Shown here in pieces: positions 1-8,374 of a stretch of 64,000 nucleotides of DNA. Source of the stretch: 9FT-COMBO-48-23 sp963754385. GTDB lineage: Bacteria > Chloroflexota > Dehalococcoidia > GIF9 > UBA5629. Every line of letters starts with the position of its first letter. Position 1 is the first letter of the stretch. Where the stretch lies: assembly GCA_963754385.1 (NCBI GenBank), contig CAVWGE010000002.1, forward strand, positions 397,185 to 461,184. The letters are read 5' to 3'. A program made the position numbers and the translations under genes. The notes beneath the pieces are model-generated. The model was not told where the DNA came from and made no database searches. It saw nothing but the letters and a program-made list of their open reading frames with translations.

Positions 1-366
1 AGAAATAACAACGTAGTTAATATCCTTCAGGTCAACTCCCAACTCTTTCATATTGCGTAGAAGTGGCGAAGGGTGCTCATTGGCACGGTTATACCCGACA
101 TCAAAGAGAATTCTGGTATCATCAGCTTGGACTAGATATGAAACGCCAGCTTCCCCTACTAGGGATTCTTTTGCAGGATACCAGTCTATCAGAGGCGTGA
201 TTACAAGGTGCTTTACCGTACCGATGTCAGACAATCTTTTTGGGACGTAGGTATTCCACTGATGGTTGGCTCGGCTAACGTCCCGAAAATAGCGTAAACT
301 CATAAGGCCTACGAATAGTAACACCAGCACGAGGATAGCCGCAATAACGTAAAGTAGAACTATCAT
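1..366 (-). CDS. MBL-fold metallo-hydrolase, N-terminal part, cut by window edge
   Basis: The reverse strand is open from an ATG at 366 to the window edge, giving 122 residues. Residues 2-20 form one hydrophobic segment, probably a membrane anchor or uncleaved signal. Further on, SLVGEAGVSYLVQADD and ILFDVGYNRANEHPSPL match the first strands of metallo-beta-lactamase-fold enzymes related to the dihydropterin/ribofuranosylaminobenzene phosphate synthase-like group. The visible part stops at INYVVIS, just where the metal-binding HxHxDH motif is expected, so catalytic competence cannot be judged. A GGGAAGG ribosome-binding site lies just upstream of the ATG. The family is seen; the substrate is unknown. 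Confidence 0.75.
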   Translation of the reverse strand, partial: MIVLLYVIAAILVLVLLFVGLMSLRYFRDVSRANHQWNTYVPKRLSDIGTVKHLVITPLIDWYPAKESLVGEAGVSYLVQADDTRILFDVGYNRANEHPSPLLRNMKELGVDLKDINYVVIS

Positions 367-383
367 GCCTTCCCTTGGACTCA

Positions 384-412
384 ATTATATATTAGCTGAG
401 CCCCAGGTGTAA
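384..412 (-). promoter_or_regulatory. Promoter of the MBL-fold gene
   Basis: On the reverse strand TTACAC and TATAAT are separated by 17 bp. The start point would fall near 377, about 11 bp before the ATG at 366. The -35 is weak and the -10 is perfect. Confidence 0.5.
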
Positions 413-428
413 ATGCCGAATAAGTGGG

Positions 429-463
429 TACCATTGCACAAAAGTCAGTTTTGTGCAACGGTA
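429..463. repeat. 35-bp palindrome with TTGCACAAAA core
   Basis: Two 15-bp arms (429-443 and 449-463) pair with one mismatch around a 5-bp loop. The core reads TTGCACAAAA / TTTTGTGCAA. On the reverse strand it contains GCACAAAACTGACTTTTG, the same motif seen on the forward strand at 17520-17545, 46897-46921 and 51022-51046. There is no T-run, so it is not a typical terminator. It lies between the MBL gene and the restriction island. Confidence 0.7.
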
Positions 464-495
464 ACTAGACGTATTCCCTAGAATGCTGCGTTACC

Positions 496-524
496 TTGTC
501 CTTTGTAATTACTCAGGCTATAAT
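496..524 (+). promoter_or_regulatory. Promoter of the RadC-like/type IIG operon
   Basis: TTGTCC (496-501), 17-bp spacer, TATAAT (519-524). The predicted start near 531 leaves only 10-14 nt before the TTG at 542 or ATG at 545, and no Shine-Dalgarno sequence is visible. Confidence 0.6.
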
Positions 525-541
525 GCCTGCAACTGACAATT

Positions 542-856
542 TTGATGAAGGAACAATTATTGACACCGAAGCCCCAATGGCAGCATCCCGGCGGTAAGCT
601 CCGCGAAGTTGGCCCCCAAGCGCTTACCGAAGCTGAACTGCTGGCAATTCTAATCTCAACCGGCACCCGAAACAAGCCAGCGGAGAGGATTGCCCAGGAG
701 ATTATTCAGAAATTCGGCTCTTTCAAGGGTATGGCAAACCAACCTCTAAGCAAGTTCCTGGAACTGAAGGGGTTGGGGGATGTCAAGGCAATCAGAATCG
801 CCGCTGCCTTTGAGATTGCCCGCCGCATCGTCAACGAGGTTTTAAACCAACCATGA
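542..856 (+). CDS. RadC-type N-terminal (UPF0758) helix-hairpin-helix protein
   Basis: This 104-residue protein matches only the N-terminal part of RadC/UPF0758 proteins: PGGKLREVGPQALTEAELLA, then LISTGTRNKPAERIAQEI, then an HhH segment (FLELKGLGDVKAIRIAAA). The C-terminal JAB/MPN metalloprotease-like domain of full RadC (about 220 residues) is absent, and the gene stops at 856 without an obvious decayed remainder. Its TGA overlaps the ATG of the restriction-modification gene (ATGA at 853), so the two are probably translationally coupled. This suggests a DNA-binding helper of the enzyme rather than a repair gene; that is inference. Start is TTG 542 or ATG 545. Confidence 0.75.
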   Translation: MMKEQLLTPKPQWQHPGGKLREVGPQALTEAELLAILISTGTRNKPAERIAQEIIQKFGSFKGMANQPLSKFLELKGLGDVKAIRIAAAFEIARRIVNEVLNQP

Positions 857-3800
857 GAAAACCTAAAACTGGCTCTCTCAGAATGCCCAGCCCCTATGAA
901 TCTTCTACGTGGAAAGTAGAGCGCTCTGCTGCCGCAGTCCTGATGCACTGGATGAGAGACATCATCGAAAGGAAAGGGCTTGACCTGGGATTGCCCGATG
1001 TGGATACCTCTGGAACAGACAGGAAATCACCCGACCTGGTAATTTACGAATCTCGGCGCAGCCAGAATGTCCTGTGTGTCATCGAAGCCAAGCCTCCGTA
1101 CTTTGACGTCTTCGACTATGAGCAACTCAAGAAGCCAGCCTGGAACAAGGCAAATACCAGACACGCCAAATACTTCGCCACAACCAATTTTAAGGAGCTA
1201 ATCTGGTTCAATACGGAAAAAGCTAACGCCCTGCAGCCTGATGAAATCATCAATAGGTATCACCTGTCAGAAGTGGAAAACCTCAACCTGATTGAGGAGA
1301 CCAGATACAAGGAAAGCATCATCAGGCAGCTTGAAATTTTCCTTACCCAGCTTTACGCCGTACACACCGGCAAGGTGCCTGAGCCTAAACTAGCCATAGA
1401 TGAACTCCTCATTTATAGGATTCACGATAAGATACAAAGGCTTGCCCGATATTATACCAGCATAATCGAGGACAGATGTCACAAAGATACCGCCTTCGCT
1501 TCCCATCTAGGTAAATGGTTCAACGAGCAGGGTTGGGACTTCGCCATGCAACCTCAGGATTTCGATAAAACAGCGCGGCAGACCGCATATCTGTTAGCTA
1601 ACAAAATCCTGTTCTACGAAGCACTTCAGGCTAAACGTCCGCATGAACTTGACGCATTGCAGATACCAGAAGGACTGACAAAAGGCGCAACCCTTCAATC
1701 GGTTCTGCAAGCTTACTTCAACCAGGTTCTGAAAATAGACTACGAGACCATCTACACCACTGACTTCATAGATACCATCGCCTTCCCCGAGGCAAAAGAG
1801 GTGGTCAAGGAAATAAGAGAGTTGGTGGATATACTCAGGCAATACGATTTCGCCAAGCTCGGCTACGACATCATCGGCAGAATCTTTGAAAGGCTTATCC
1901 CCAAAGATGAGCGGCATAATCTAGGTCAATATTTCACCAACCCCGATGTGGTTGACATCATCGTCGAGTTTTGTCTTAAAGACAAGGTTGATAAAGCAAA
2001 AATTTTCGACCCGGCTTGCGGCGCCGGCACATTCTTGGTCAGAGCCTACCAGCATAAGAAGCTCATGAATCAATACCTGAAGCACGAAGATATACTCGAT
2101 AGGCTATGGGGCAACGATATCGCCAAGTTCCCGGCTCATCTGACCACCATAAACCTGGCTATCAACGATTTGGCTTCGGACACAAACTACCCAAACATAC
2201 TTCAAGAGGACTTCTTCAACCTGCTGAGCACAGAGGGTGGCTTCGAGGTGCCTCGAAAGTGGCGTAGGGCAAGAGCGACGGCACTACACTTAAAAGAAAG
2301 AGAAGTTGAATACCCCCGCTGGTTTGATTGCATCGTGGGCAATCCGCCGTACACGCGGCAGGAAGAGATAAGCGAGATCGCCCCCAAGGCTAAAGGTTAC
2401 AAAGCGAGCCTCATAGATAAAGCCCTGTTAGACAACAAGGGCAAGAAACTGGCTGAAATCTCAAAGCGTGCTGGTATCTACGCCTACTTCTTCGTCCACG
2501 GCACTAAGTTTCTGCAGAACGGTGGCAGGTTCGGCTTCGTCGTCTCTAACTCCTGGCTCGACGTTGACTACGGCAAGGGCTTGCAGGAATTCTTCCTTAA
2601 CAATTACAAAATCATCGCCATCATCGAATCCAAGGTCGAGCGCTGGTTTGAGGACGCCGATATAAACACCTGCATCGTTATACTGGAGAAATGCTCCGGC
2701 GAGGACAGACGCCGCCAGCGCCACGAGAACATCGCCCGCTTCGTCTATCTCAAGAAACAACTGCGCTACTTTATCCCGGCGGCGCAGGATATCTGGGACA
2801 GGCAGGTTCAAAGGCGTAATGCCATACAGGACAAATTCATCAGAACTATCATGGCACACAACGAGCTCTACGACGACGAGGACTTAAGAATCTACCCCAA
2901 AAAGCAGAGCAACCTATGGGCAGAAGGCTTTTACCTGGAGAAGAACGAATACGTCGGCTCCAAGTGGGGCAAATACCTCAGAGCGCCGGATATATTCTTC
3001 AAGATTCTGGAGAAAGGCAAGGACAAGCTGGTGCCACTGAAGCAAATCGCCGAAGTAAGACGTGGCTTTACCACCGGTGCCAATGAGTTTTTCTACTTGA
3101 CCGAAGAGGAGATAAAGAGGCGGGGCATTGAGAGAGAATTCTGGATGCACCAGGACGAAAAAGGCAATTGGATACCCAACTATGTCATTAAAAGCCCCAG
3201 GGAATGCAAATCTATAGTTGTTAAGCCCGAAGACCTAAAATACCGTGTGCTCATGATTCACCAAGACAGGAAAGACTTAAAAGGCACCAATGTCCTCAAA
3301 TACATCCGTGAAGGCGAAAACAAAGGCTACGACGAAAGACCCACATGTGCTTCAAGGCAAAGGTGGTACGACTTAGGCGAAAGAGAACCGTATGGCTTCC
3401 TACATCCAATGATTCATAATGACCGCCAATTGATAGGATTAAACAAGAGCGGGGTCTATGTTGACCACAATCTCTTTGAAATACAAACAAGAGAAAGGGG
3501 CTCCATTACGCCGGTTTCTCTCTTTTTTGCTTCAACTGTCAGCCCTCTTATCAAGGAATTAGGAGGAAGAATAAATTTAGGAGAAGGAGCGCTAAAAACA
3601 GAGGGAATAGACATTGAGAAGCTTTTAACCGTTAAGCCTTCCTCATTGGATAACGAACAACGTAAGACTCTGGAAAGTTGGACAGCTAGGCATAAAAAGT
3701 TTACTCATAGCTCTCTATTCTCCGAACTCGGCGCCTCTTCACCCGAAGAAGTCTCCTTAGATAAGGTCAAGCCTGACCGCCGCGAGCTGGACAAGATTGT

Positions 3801-4359
3801 TATGGGTGAAATACTGGGACTTACTGATGACGAGCAGCTTGAGGTCTACAGGGCGGTGATTGACCTAGTGAAATCTCGGCTGGAAAAAGCCAAGAGCTTT
3901 GGCAAGAGGAAGAAGACCAGGGAAGGCATTGACACTGATTTGCTGGTGAAAACCGTTATGGAAAAGGTCGGCGATAATACCCTGGGCAAGTTCTATAAAG
4001 AAAAGGTTTTAAGCCAGAAACCGCTTTACACCAAGACTTTGCCCAAACTTGCCGAGGATGTTGGTGTCCGCCAGAGCTTGCTCGGCTGGCGGCTATATTC
4101 AGGTAAAAATTACGTAGATTGCGCCTCAGAGCTTGAAGCCCGATATCTCAAGGTCTGGCTTGGAGCCGGCACAGAAGAGGTCAAAGTGCTTAAAGACGAG
4201 GCTTACTTGAAAGCCATAGTCCCTGAACTGGAGAACCTTAAAGCTAAAATAGACGCTGTTATTGAATCTCATCTCGGCTTCATCGCCAACCCCAAAACCA
4301 GAAACAGAATCCTGCGACAGCTGTGGCTGGAAATAACCGAAGGGGTGCAAAGCGATTAA
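853..4359 (+). CDS. Type IIG restriction-modification enzyme (nuclease + N6-adenine methylase)
   Basis: One 1168-residue chain carries a PD-(D/E)xK nuclease-like region at the N terminus (P60-D61, then E78-A-K80), a helical linker, and an N6-adenine methyltransferase core. SAM-binding motif I is F385-DPACGAGTF and catalytic motif IV is N497-P-P-Y500. The C-terminal 500 residues resemble a TaqI/Eco57I-like target-recognition region. The order nuclease-methylase-specificity in one polypeptide is the type IIG arrangement: it would modify one strand of an asymmetric site and cut outside it, with no separate specificity subunit. It overlaps the RadC-like gene by 4 bp. All visible catalytic residues are intact. 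The recognition sequence cannot be predicted from sequence alone. Confidence 0.88.
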   Translation: MRKPKTGSLRMPSPYESSTWKVERSAAAVLMHWMRDIIERKGLDLGLPDVDTSGTDRKSPDLVIYESRRSQNVLCVIEAKPPYFDVFDYEQLKKPAWNKANTRHAKYFATTNFKELIWFNTEKANALQPDEIINRYHLSEVENLNLIEETRYKESIIRQLEIFLTQLYAVHTGKVPEPKLAIDELLIYRIHDKIQRLARYYTSIIEDRCHKDTAFASHLGKWFNEQGWDFAMQPQDFDKTARQTAYLLANKILFYEALQAKRPHELDALQIPEGLTKGATLQSVLQAYFNQVLKIDYETIYTTDFIDTIAFPEAKEVVKEIRELVDILRQYDFAKLGYDIIGRIFERLIPKDERHNLGQYFTNPDVVDIIVEFCLKDKVDKAKIFDPACGAGTFLVRAYQHKKLMNQYLKHEDILDRLWGNDIAKFPAHLTTINLAINDLASDTNYPNILQEDFFNLLSTEGGFEVPRKWRRARATALHLKEREVEYPRWFDCIVGNPPYTRQEEISEIAPKAKGYKASLIDKALLDNKGKKLAEISKRAGIYAYFFVHGTKFLQNGGRFGFVVSNSWLDVDYGKGLQEFFLNNYKIIAIIESKVERWFEDADINTCIVILEKCSGEDRRRQRHENIARFVYLKKQLRYFIPAAQDIWDRQVQRRNAIQDKFIRTIMAHNELYDDEDLRIYPKKQSNLWAEGFYLEKNEYVGSKWGKYLRAPDIFFKILEKGKDKLVPLKQIAEVRRGFTTGANEFFYLTEEEIKRRGIEREFWMHQDEKGNWIPNYVIKSPRECKSIVVKPEDLKYRVLMIHQDRKDLKGTNVLKYIREGENKGYDERPTCASRQRWYDLGEREPYGFLHPMIHNDRQLIGLNKSGVYVDHNLFEIQTRERGSITPVSLFFASTVSPLIKELGGRINLGEGALKTEGIDIEKLLTVKPSSLDNEQRKTLESWTARHKKFTHSSLFSELGASSPEEVSLDKVKPDRRELDKIVMGEILGLTDDEQLEVYRAVIDLVKSRLEKAKSFGKRKKTREGIDTDLLVKTVMEKVGDNTLGKFYKEKVLSQKPLYTKTLPKLAEDVGVRQSLLGWRLYSGKNYVDCASELEARYLKVWLGAGTEEVKVLKDEAYLKAIVPELENLKAKIDAVIESHLGFIANPKTRNRILRQLWLEITEGVQSD

Positions 4360-4461
4360 AGGCAATTACTGGCACCGGCATATCTTATTGTCCGAACCTA
4401 GTTTGAACATTCCGTCAACTTGTTTTGGGTGACCTAGCACTGCTGGCAATCGCAGTGAGAG

Positions 4462-4490
4462 TTGACATGTGATAAGATATAGTCTGTAAA
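4462..4490 (+). promoter_or_regulatory. Promoter of the ATPase/PIN pair
   Basis: A perfect TTGACA (4462-4467) lies 17 bp before TGTAAA (4485-4490). A start near 4497 would be almost on the TTG at 4494, so either transcription is leaderless or translation starts at the in-frame GTG at 4518, which has AGAGG upstream. Confidence 0.5.
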
Positions 4491-4493
4491 GAC

Positions 4494-5864
4494 TTGTGGT
4501 CAGAGGTTACAACCAAAGTGATTAGGAGATTATTCTTCAATAACTATAGGGCTTTCGAAAGACTTGATATACCGCTGACAAAAGTTAATCTGTTTTTCGG
4601 CCCCAACAACTCTGGTAAATCTGCGATACTCAGTGCAATCAATCTGCTATCCCAAACTGCGGATAGTGCAGATAGAGATGTGGCGTTGTTTTTAAATGGA
4701 AAATTCGAAGAATTAGGAACTTACCAGGATATTGTTTATAAAAACGAGATTGAACGTGATATTATGCTCGGTCTCGATTTCGATGCAGAAATGCCGATGG
4801 AGAAGGGATGGGCTGTCGAAAAAGCTAGAATGGCTGTCACATTTCATTATCGAAAGCAAAGACGTGAGATAGTCGTTAACTCTGCAGAACTTAGCTTACC
4901 ACCAGATGAAATCTTTCTTCGTACAAGGGTAGCCAAAGTTAGCAAGAATCAGCTTGTCGACAAGATACCGTCTATGTTCACTGGTATTAAGACTGGCCCC
5001 AGTTCTTCCGGGACCATTACACTTAACCATTTTATTCCCGCTCTGATTCCTTCTTTGGGACGAGGCTGGTTGTCACGGCCACGTCGGCGCTATCAACCGT
5101 ATCGTCTCTTGGACATGCGATTGTATTATTTTACTAGAAGTCTTTCTGAGCAACTAGGAATGATTGAATTTATAGGCCCTTTCAGGAAGAGCCCGGAAAG
5201 AACATACCCCGTTTCGGGCGAGACTCCATCCACTGTAGGTGTGCATGGGGAGAAAGCTGTTGATATACTAGTTTCCGATGAATCCCGACGACGTGGGAAA
5301 AGACGCAACATAACGAAGTTGATTTCTGATTGGTTGCGAAGGTCTGAGATAGCTCAAGCTATTCAGATCGTACCTTTCACGGAGCGCCATTTTGAGGTAC
5401 TAGTAGAACATTTCGACACAGGTGAAAATGAAAATTTGGCTGATGTGGGCTATGGCTGTAGTCAAATACTGCCTATTTTGGTTGCTGGGTATCACCTTCC
5501 CCAAGAGAGTACATTAATTCTTGCCCAACCAGAAATACATCTGCATCCGAAAGCTGAAGCCGAAGTAGGGACATTTCTGTACGAAGTTGCAAAAAGAGGT
5601 ATCCAGCTTTTTGTCGAGACACACAGTGAACATCTGCTACTGCGCCTTCAGAGCCATGTTGCATCTGGTGAACTTCTTCCTCAGGATATTAATGTGTTTT
5701 ATATTTACTCTGATACAGATCGCCACGAAAAGCGTATAAAGGTATTACCACTCGGAAAGGATGGCTTTTTTGTGGATGACTGGCCAAGAGGATTTTTCCC
5801 CGAAAGGCTGGAGGAGGCGAAAAGGTTAGCCAAGTTCTCTAATTTGAGTAGTAGAAATGTGTGA
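4494..5864 (+). CDS. AAA/ABC-type ATPase, DUF3696-like (OLD-family-type head)
   Basis: A 456-residue P-loop ATPase of the RecF/SMC-like AAA_15/DUF3696 type. The N terminus reads as RRLFFNNYRAFERLDI, followed by Walker A GPNNSGKS (G36-S43). A signature-like NLADVGYGCSQILPI comes late, then a Walker B variant LILAQPEIHLHP and an H-loop FVETHSEHLLLR. No TOPRIM nuclease domain follows, unlike full OLD proteins. The next gene overlaps it by 8 bp and encodes a PIN-like nuclease, so the nuclease may be supplied in trans. Such ATPase/nuclease pairs in restriction islands are often anti-phage systems; that role is inferred. The exact start (TTG 4494 or GTG 4518) is uncertain. Confidence 0.82.
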   Translation: MWSEVTTKVIRRLFFNNYRAFERLDIPLTKVNLFFGPNNSGKSAILSAINLLSQTADSADRDVALFLNGKFEELGTYQDIVYKNEIERDIMLGLDFDAEMPMEKGWAVEKARMAVTFHYRKQRREIVVNSAELSLPPDEIFLRTRVAKVSKNQLVDKIPSMFTGIKTGPSSSGTITLNHFIPALIPSLGRGWLSRPRRRYQPYRLLDMRLYYFTRSLSEQLGMIEFIGPFRKSPERTYPVSGETPSTVGVHGEKAVDILVSDESRRRGKRRNITKLISDWLRRSEIAQAIQIVPFTERHFEVLVEHFDTGENENLADVGYGCSQILPILVAGYHLPQESTLILAQPEIHLHPKAEAEVGTFLYEVAKRGIQLFVETHSEHLLLRLQSHVASGELLPQDINVFYIYSDTDRHEKRIKVLPLGKDGFFVDDWPRGFFPERLEEAKRLAKFSNLSSRNV

Positions 5865-6441
5865 TGGCGTAGTCATCGACGCACATATGATACCCGCAAT
5901 TCGCTATGACCTTGTTCAGGAGAGCGGATTACTTTACGAACTTATGCAATGGCTCACACAGAATTGTGGTATAGCAACAACACCACAGATCGAAGCCCAC
6001 TGGAAAATGAAATGCAGCGACAAAGACTCATTTTTCTGGGCTTGGTATACTGAACGGATTTTAGACCGATCGATTCGCATTACTGAGCCGAAGGGATTAG
6101 AAGGCGAAAAAATTAAGAAAATACACAGTAAATACGGCCTTCCAAGAGACCCGTTTGTAATTGCGTGTATATCGTGCGCTCACGCCACAAATTCGCCAAG
6201 ATACATCCTCGCAGAAGATATGGATTTCCATGATCCGAAGTCAAAAAGACTAGAAACCAGAACGCAAAATAAAATCAGGGAAAACCGGATTGGGCGTCTA
6301 TGTCGGTACTTAGAGAAAGAGCTAAGTATACGAGTTGGATCTACTGCAGATGCAAGGTCGCATTTTTCAATAGATTCGGGGCTATGTCCTAATCGTGTAG
6401 CTAGTTCTCGGAATATTTGTCCTAGGCTGCCTTGTTCTTAA
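5857..6441 (+). CDS. PIN-like nuclease, partner of the AAA ATPase
   Basis: This 194-residue protein starts inside the end of the ATPase gene. The acidic residues follow the PIN pattern: VVIDAHMI with D8 after the first strand, E46 in QIEAHW, D98 in GLPRDPFVIAC, and D121/D123 in ILAEDMDF at the expected fourth position. PIN-fold proteins are metal-dependent ribonucleases or structure-specific nucleases. The overlap implies co-translation with the ATPase. I assign the fold from residue pattern only. It is not an obvious VapC, since no small antitoxin gene precedes it; the ATPase may play the controlling part. The target (RNA or DNA) is unknown. Confidence 0.6.
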   Translation: MCDGVVIDAHMIPAIRYDLVQESGLLYELMQWLTQNCGIATTPQIEAHWKMKCSDKDSFFWAWYTERILDRSIRITEPKGLEGEKIKKIHSKYGLPRDPFVIACISCAHATNSPRYILAEDMDFHDPKSKRLETRTQNKIRENRIGRLCRYLEKELSIRVGSTADARSHFSIDSGLCPNRVASSRNICPRLPCS

Positions 6442-6487
6442 CCCGGAAGTCCGTTCTATTTATTGCCAGCAATACTCAGCCATTTCG

Positions 6488-7198
6488 TCAAATATGCGCT
6501 GGTTGAATTATTAAACCCTCTCTAATAATACCGATTCTTTCGTCCTCAAAAGGATTCTGGCCATACCCCATAGTCTTTCCAATGGTGAATAGATAGGCTA
6601 TGTATGCAGCTATCGCTGCGTCTAATTGGTCATGTGTAGGCGGAACTTCAATAGTGTATTTAGCACTGAATTTGATCCCGATCCTCATCAATAGTTCGTA
6701 TCTAGATTGCCGTCCAGCCAAGAGCCTCTTCTTTTGTAACCTGTGACCAGCAATTACGGGCCAAGCTGCTCCTGGATATACTTCGATTAAGTTCGTATCT
6801 ACTTCCTCGTTCTTTAATCCATACAACTGAAAACGTTGAGACTTATTCAATGAATAGAATAATTTGACAGAGCCTTGAACGAACCCGGCGTACGGCTGCC
6901 TGATAGGGCGGAAAGCATAGGGTGATTTACCTGCTGTTCCAAGTGCGCGCTCACCAAGTCTCATCGCGCATTCCGGATTGCCTGCTAGCCCCTGAGGTCC
7001 GTCGATGGCGAGAACAAATTGTACAGGGAGTATTTCATCTGGGACAATGTGATTGCCGGTCAGGTCATATTCCCATTCATCAAATATGCAATTCAGGTTC
7101 GTTCCGAGGGTCGCTCTGGTGCAGGGGCGTTTACGCTTAGCAAAAGGATCTGATAGGTCAATGCCGATGAATATTGAACGTTTAATATCCATAGTCAC
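6488..7198 (-). CDS. DUF429 protein, predicted RNase H-like fold
   Basis: A 236-residue protein with the DUF429 hallmarks: a first strand SIFIGIDLSDP carrying an acidic residue, a second acidic strand VLAIDGPQGLA, EVYPGAAWPVIAG in the middle, and DQLDAAIAAYIAYL near the C terminus, ending in EGLIIQP. DUF429 is predicted to adopt an RNase H-like nuclease fold, with acidic residues placed to bind metal; no firm function is known. It faces away from the nadE-like gene and lies inside the restriction island, so a nucleic-acid-processing defence role is plausible but inferred. Start is GTG 7198 or ATG 7192; neither has a well-spaced ribosome-binding site. Confidence 0.75.
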   Translation of the reverse strand: MTMDIKRSIFIGIDLSDPFAKRKRPCTRATLGTNLNCIFDEWEYDLTGNHIVPDEILPVQFVLAIDGPQGLAGNPECAMRLGERALGTAGKSPYAFRPIRQPYAGFVQGSVKLFYSLNKSQRFQLYGLKNEEVDTNLIEVYPGAAWPVIAGHRLQKKRLLAGRQSRYELLMRIGIKFSAKYTIEVPPTHDQLDAAIAAYIAYLFTIGKTMGYGQNPFEDERIGIIREGLIIQPAHI

Positions 7199-7299
7199 CT
7201 ATTGAGATTAAACCATTTCGCACAAATTGGCAATTGATTGAGCACAGAGTCCAAAATTCTAGGTGAACAAAACATCGAATTGTTCAGGCATGGTTCTAC

Positions 7300-8229
7300 A
7301 TGTTAAACTTGGAAGTGTATCAGTCCATGCTGAACATTGAGAATTTTAGAATAGACCCAGAACTGGTAGCTCCGCGATTACAGAGCTTCATTCGAGAAAG
7401 CGTTGAACTCCTGCAGCGAAATGGTGTCGCCTTGGGCCTGAGCGGCGGTATTGATTCCACGGTGGTAGCTTATCTAGCGACCAGGGCGCTGGGAAAAGAT
7501 AAGGTGTTGTGCCTGATTATGCCGGAGAAAGATACTGACCCGCAGGCGAAGGAGGACGCTTTATTGGTTGCTTCCGAGCTTGGCGTCCGAGTGAAAGTGA
7601 TAGATATTACCAAAGGGCTTGATGAGCAATTCGGAATATACGACAAAGTGCCCGTCCATCATCTTCCAAGAACAGTCAGCCAGCACATTTTCCGTGCTTC
7701 TTATAAGGCACTCAAAGCCTTAGGAATGGACTCCTTCCCCAGTTTTACCAAGGGCTCCAACGTCGAGATCCTGCGCCGCGTGTTAGCTTATGGCAAAATA
7801 AAGCACAGGTTGAGGGCAGTAACGCTTTACTATGAGGCCGAGCTTGAGAACCTGCTTGTGGCTGGGACAGCTAACAAAAGCGAGTGGCTTAGCGGCTTCT
7901 TCGTCAGGTATGGCTGCGATCACGCCGCTGATATCCTGCCCCTGAAGGGTCTTTACAAGACGCAAGTTAGACAACTTGCACATTACCTGGCGGTACCTGG
8001 CCGGATTATCAATAGGGTTCCCAGCCCAGACGTCGTTCCTGGAATTAAGGATGAAGACATACTCGGTGATTACCAGACGCTCGATCTCATACTCTTCGGG
8101 CTGGAAACAGGAATACCTCAGCCAAAAATAGCCGAGGAACTCGCAATTAGCAATGACCGCGTTGCCCGTATTGCTTCCCTAGTCGAGATTTCGAAGTACT
8201 TGCGAGAGCCGCCACTGAGCCCGGAATAG
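7300..8229 (+). CDS. nadE: NAD+ synthetase-like ATP pyrophosphatase
   Basis: A 309-residue protein of the N-type ATP pyrophosphatase family. The PP-loop LGLSGGIDSTV is at residues 46-55. GTANKSEWLSGFF (189-201) and ADILPLKGLYKTQVRQLA (210 onward) match the ATP and deamido-NAD binding segments of ammonia-dependent NAD synthetases. No glutaminase domain is present, so free ammonia would be used. Residues about 107-165 form an insertion longer than in usual 245-275 residue NadE proteins, so the substrate may differ from deamido-NAD. No ribosome-binding site is clear at ATG 7300 or at the in-frame ATG 7327. It sits within a defence-type island, which is unusual for a housekeeping gene. Confidence 0.78.
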   Translation: MLNLEVYQSMLNIENFRIDPELVAPRLQSFIRESVELLQRNGVALGLSGGIDSTVVAYLATRALGKDKVLCLIMPEKDTDPQAKEDALLVASELGVRVKVIDITKGLDEQFGIYDKVPVHHLPRTVSQHIFRASYKALKALGMDSFPSFTKGSNVEILRRVLAYGKIKHRLRAVTLYYEAELENLLVAGTANKSEWLSGFFVRYGCDHAADILPLKGLYKTQVRQLAHYLAVPGRIINRVPSPDVVPGIKDEDILGDYQTLDLILFGLETGIPQPKIAEELAISNDRVARIASLVEISKYLREPPLSPE

Positions 8230-8374
8230 GCGCTATCTGTTGAAGTCGTTTATCTTTTCGTCAAATGAACTATTTGGCTTAATGTGCATCAACAAAAGAT
8301 GTTTTGTACACAAGGCTACACAAAATACCAGCTAGCCATAATACAAAGCTGATAATTACAACTTGTCGTCCTAC

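Noticed and set aside
4494..6441. Naming the ATPase/nuclease pair as Gabija, Septu or PARIS
   Set aside because: The ATPase lacks the TOPRIM of GajA, and the partner is neither a UvrD helicase, an HNH protein (PtuB) nor a DUF4435 protein (AriB) by visible motifs.
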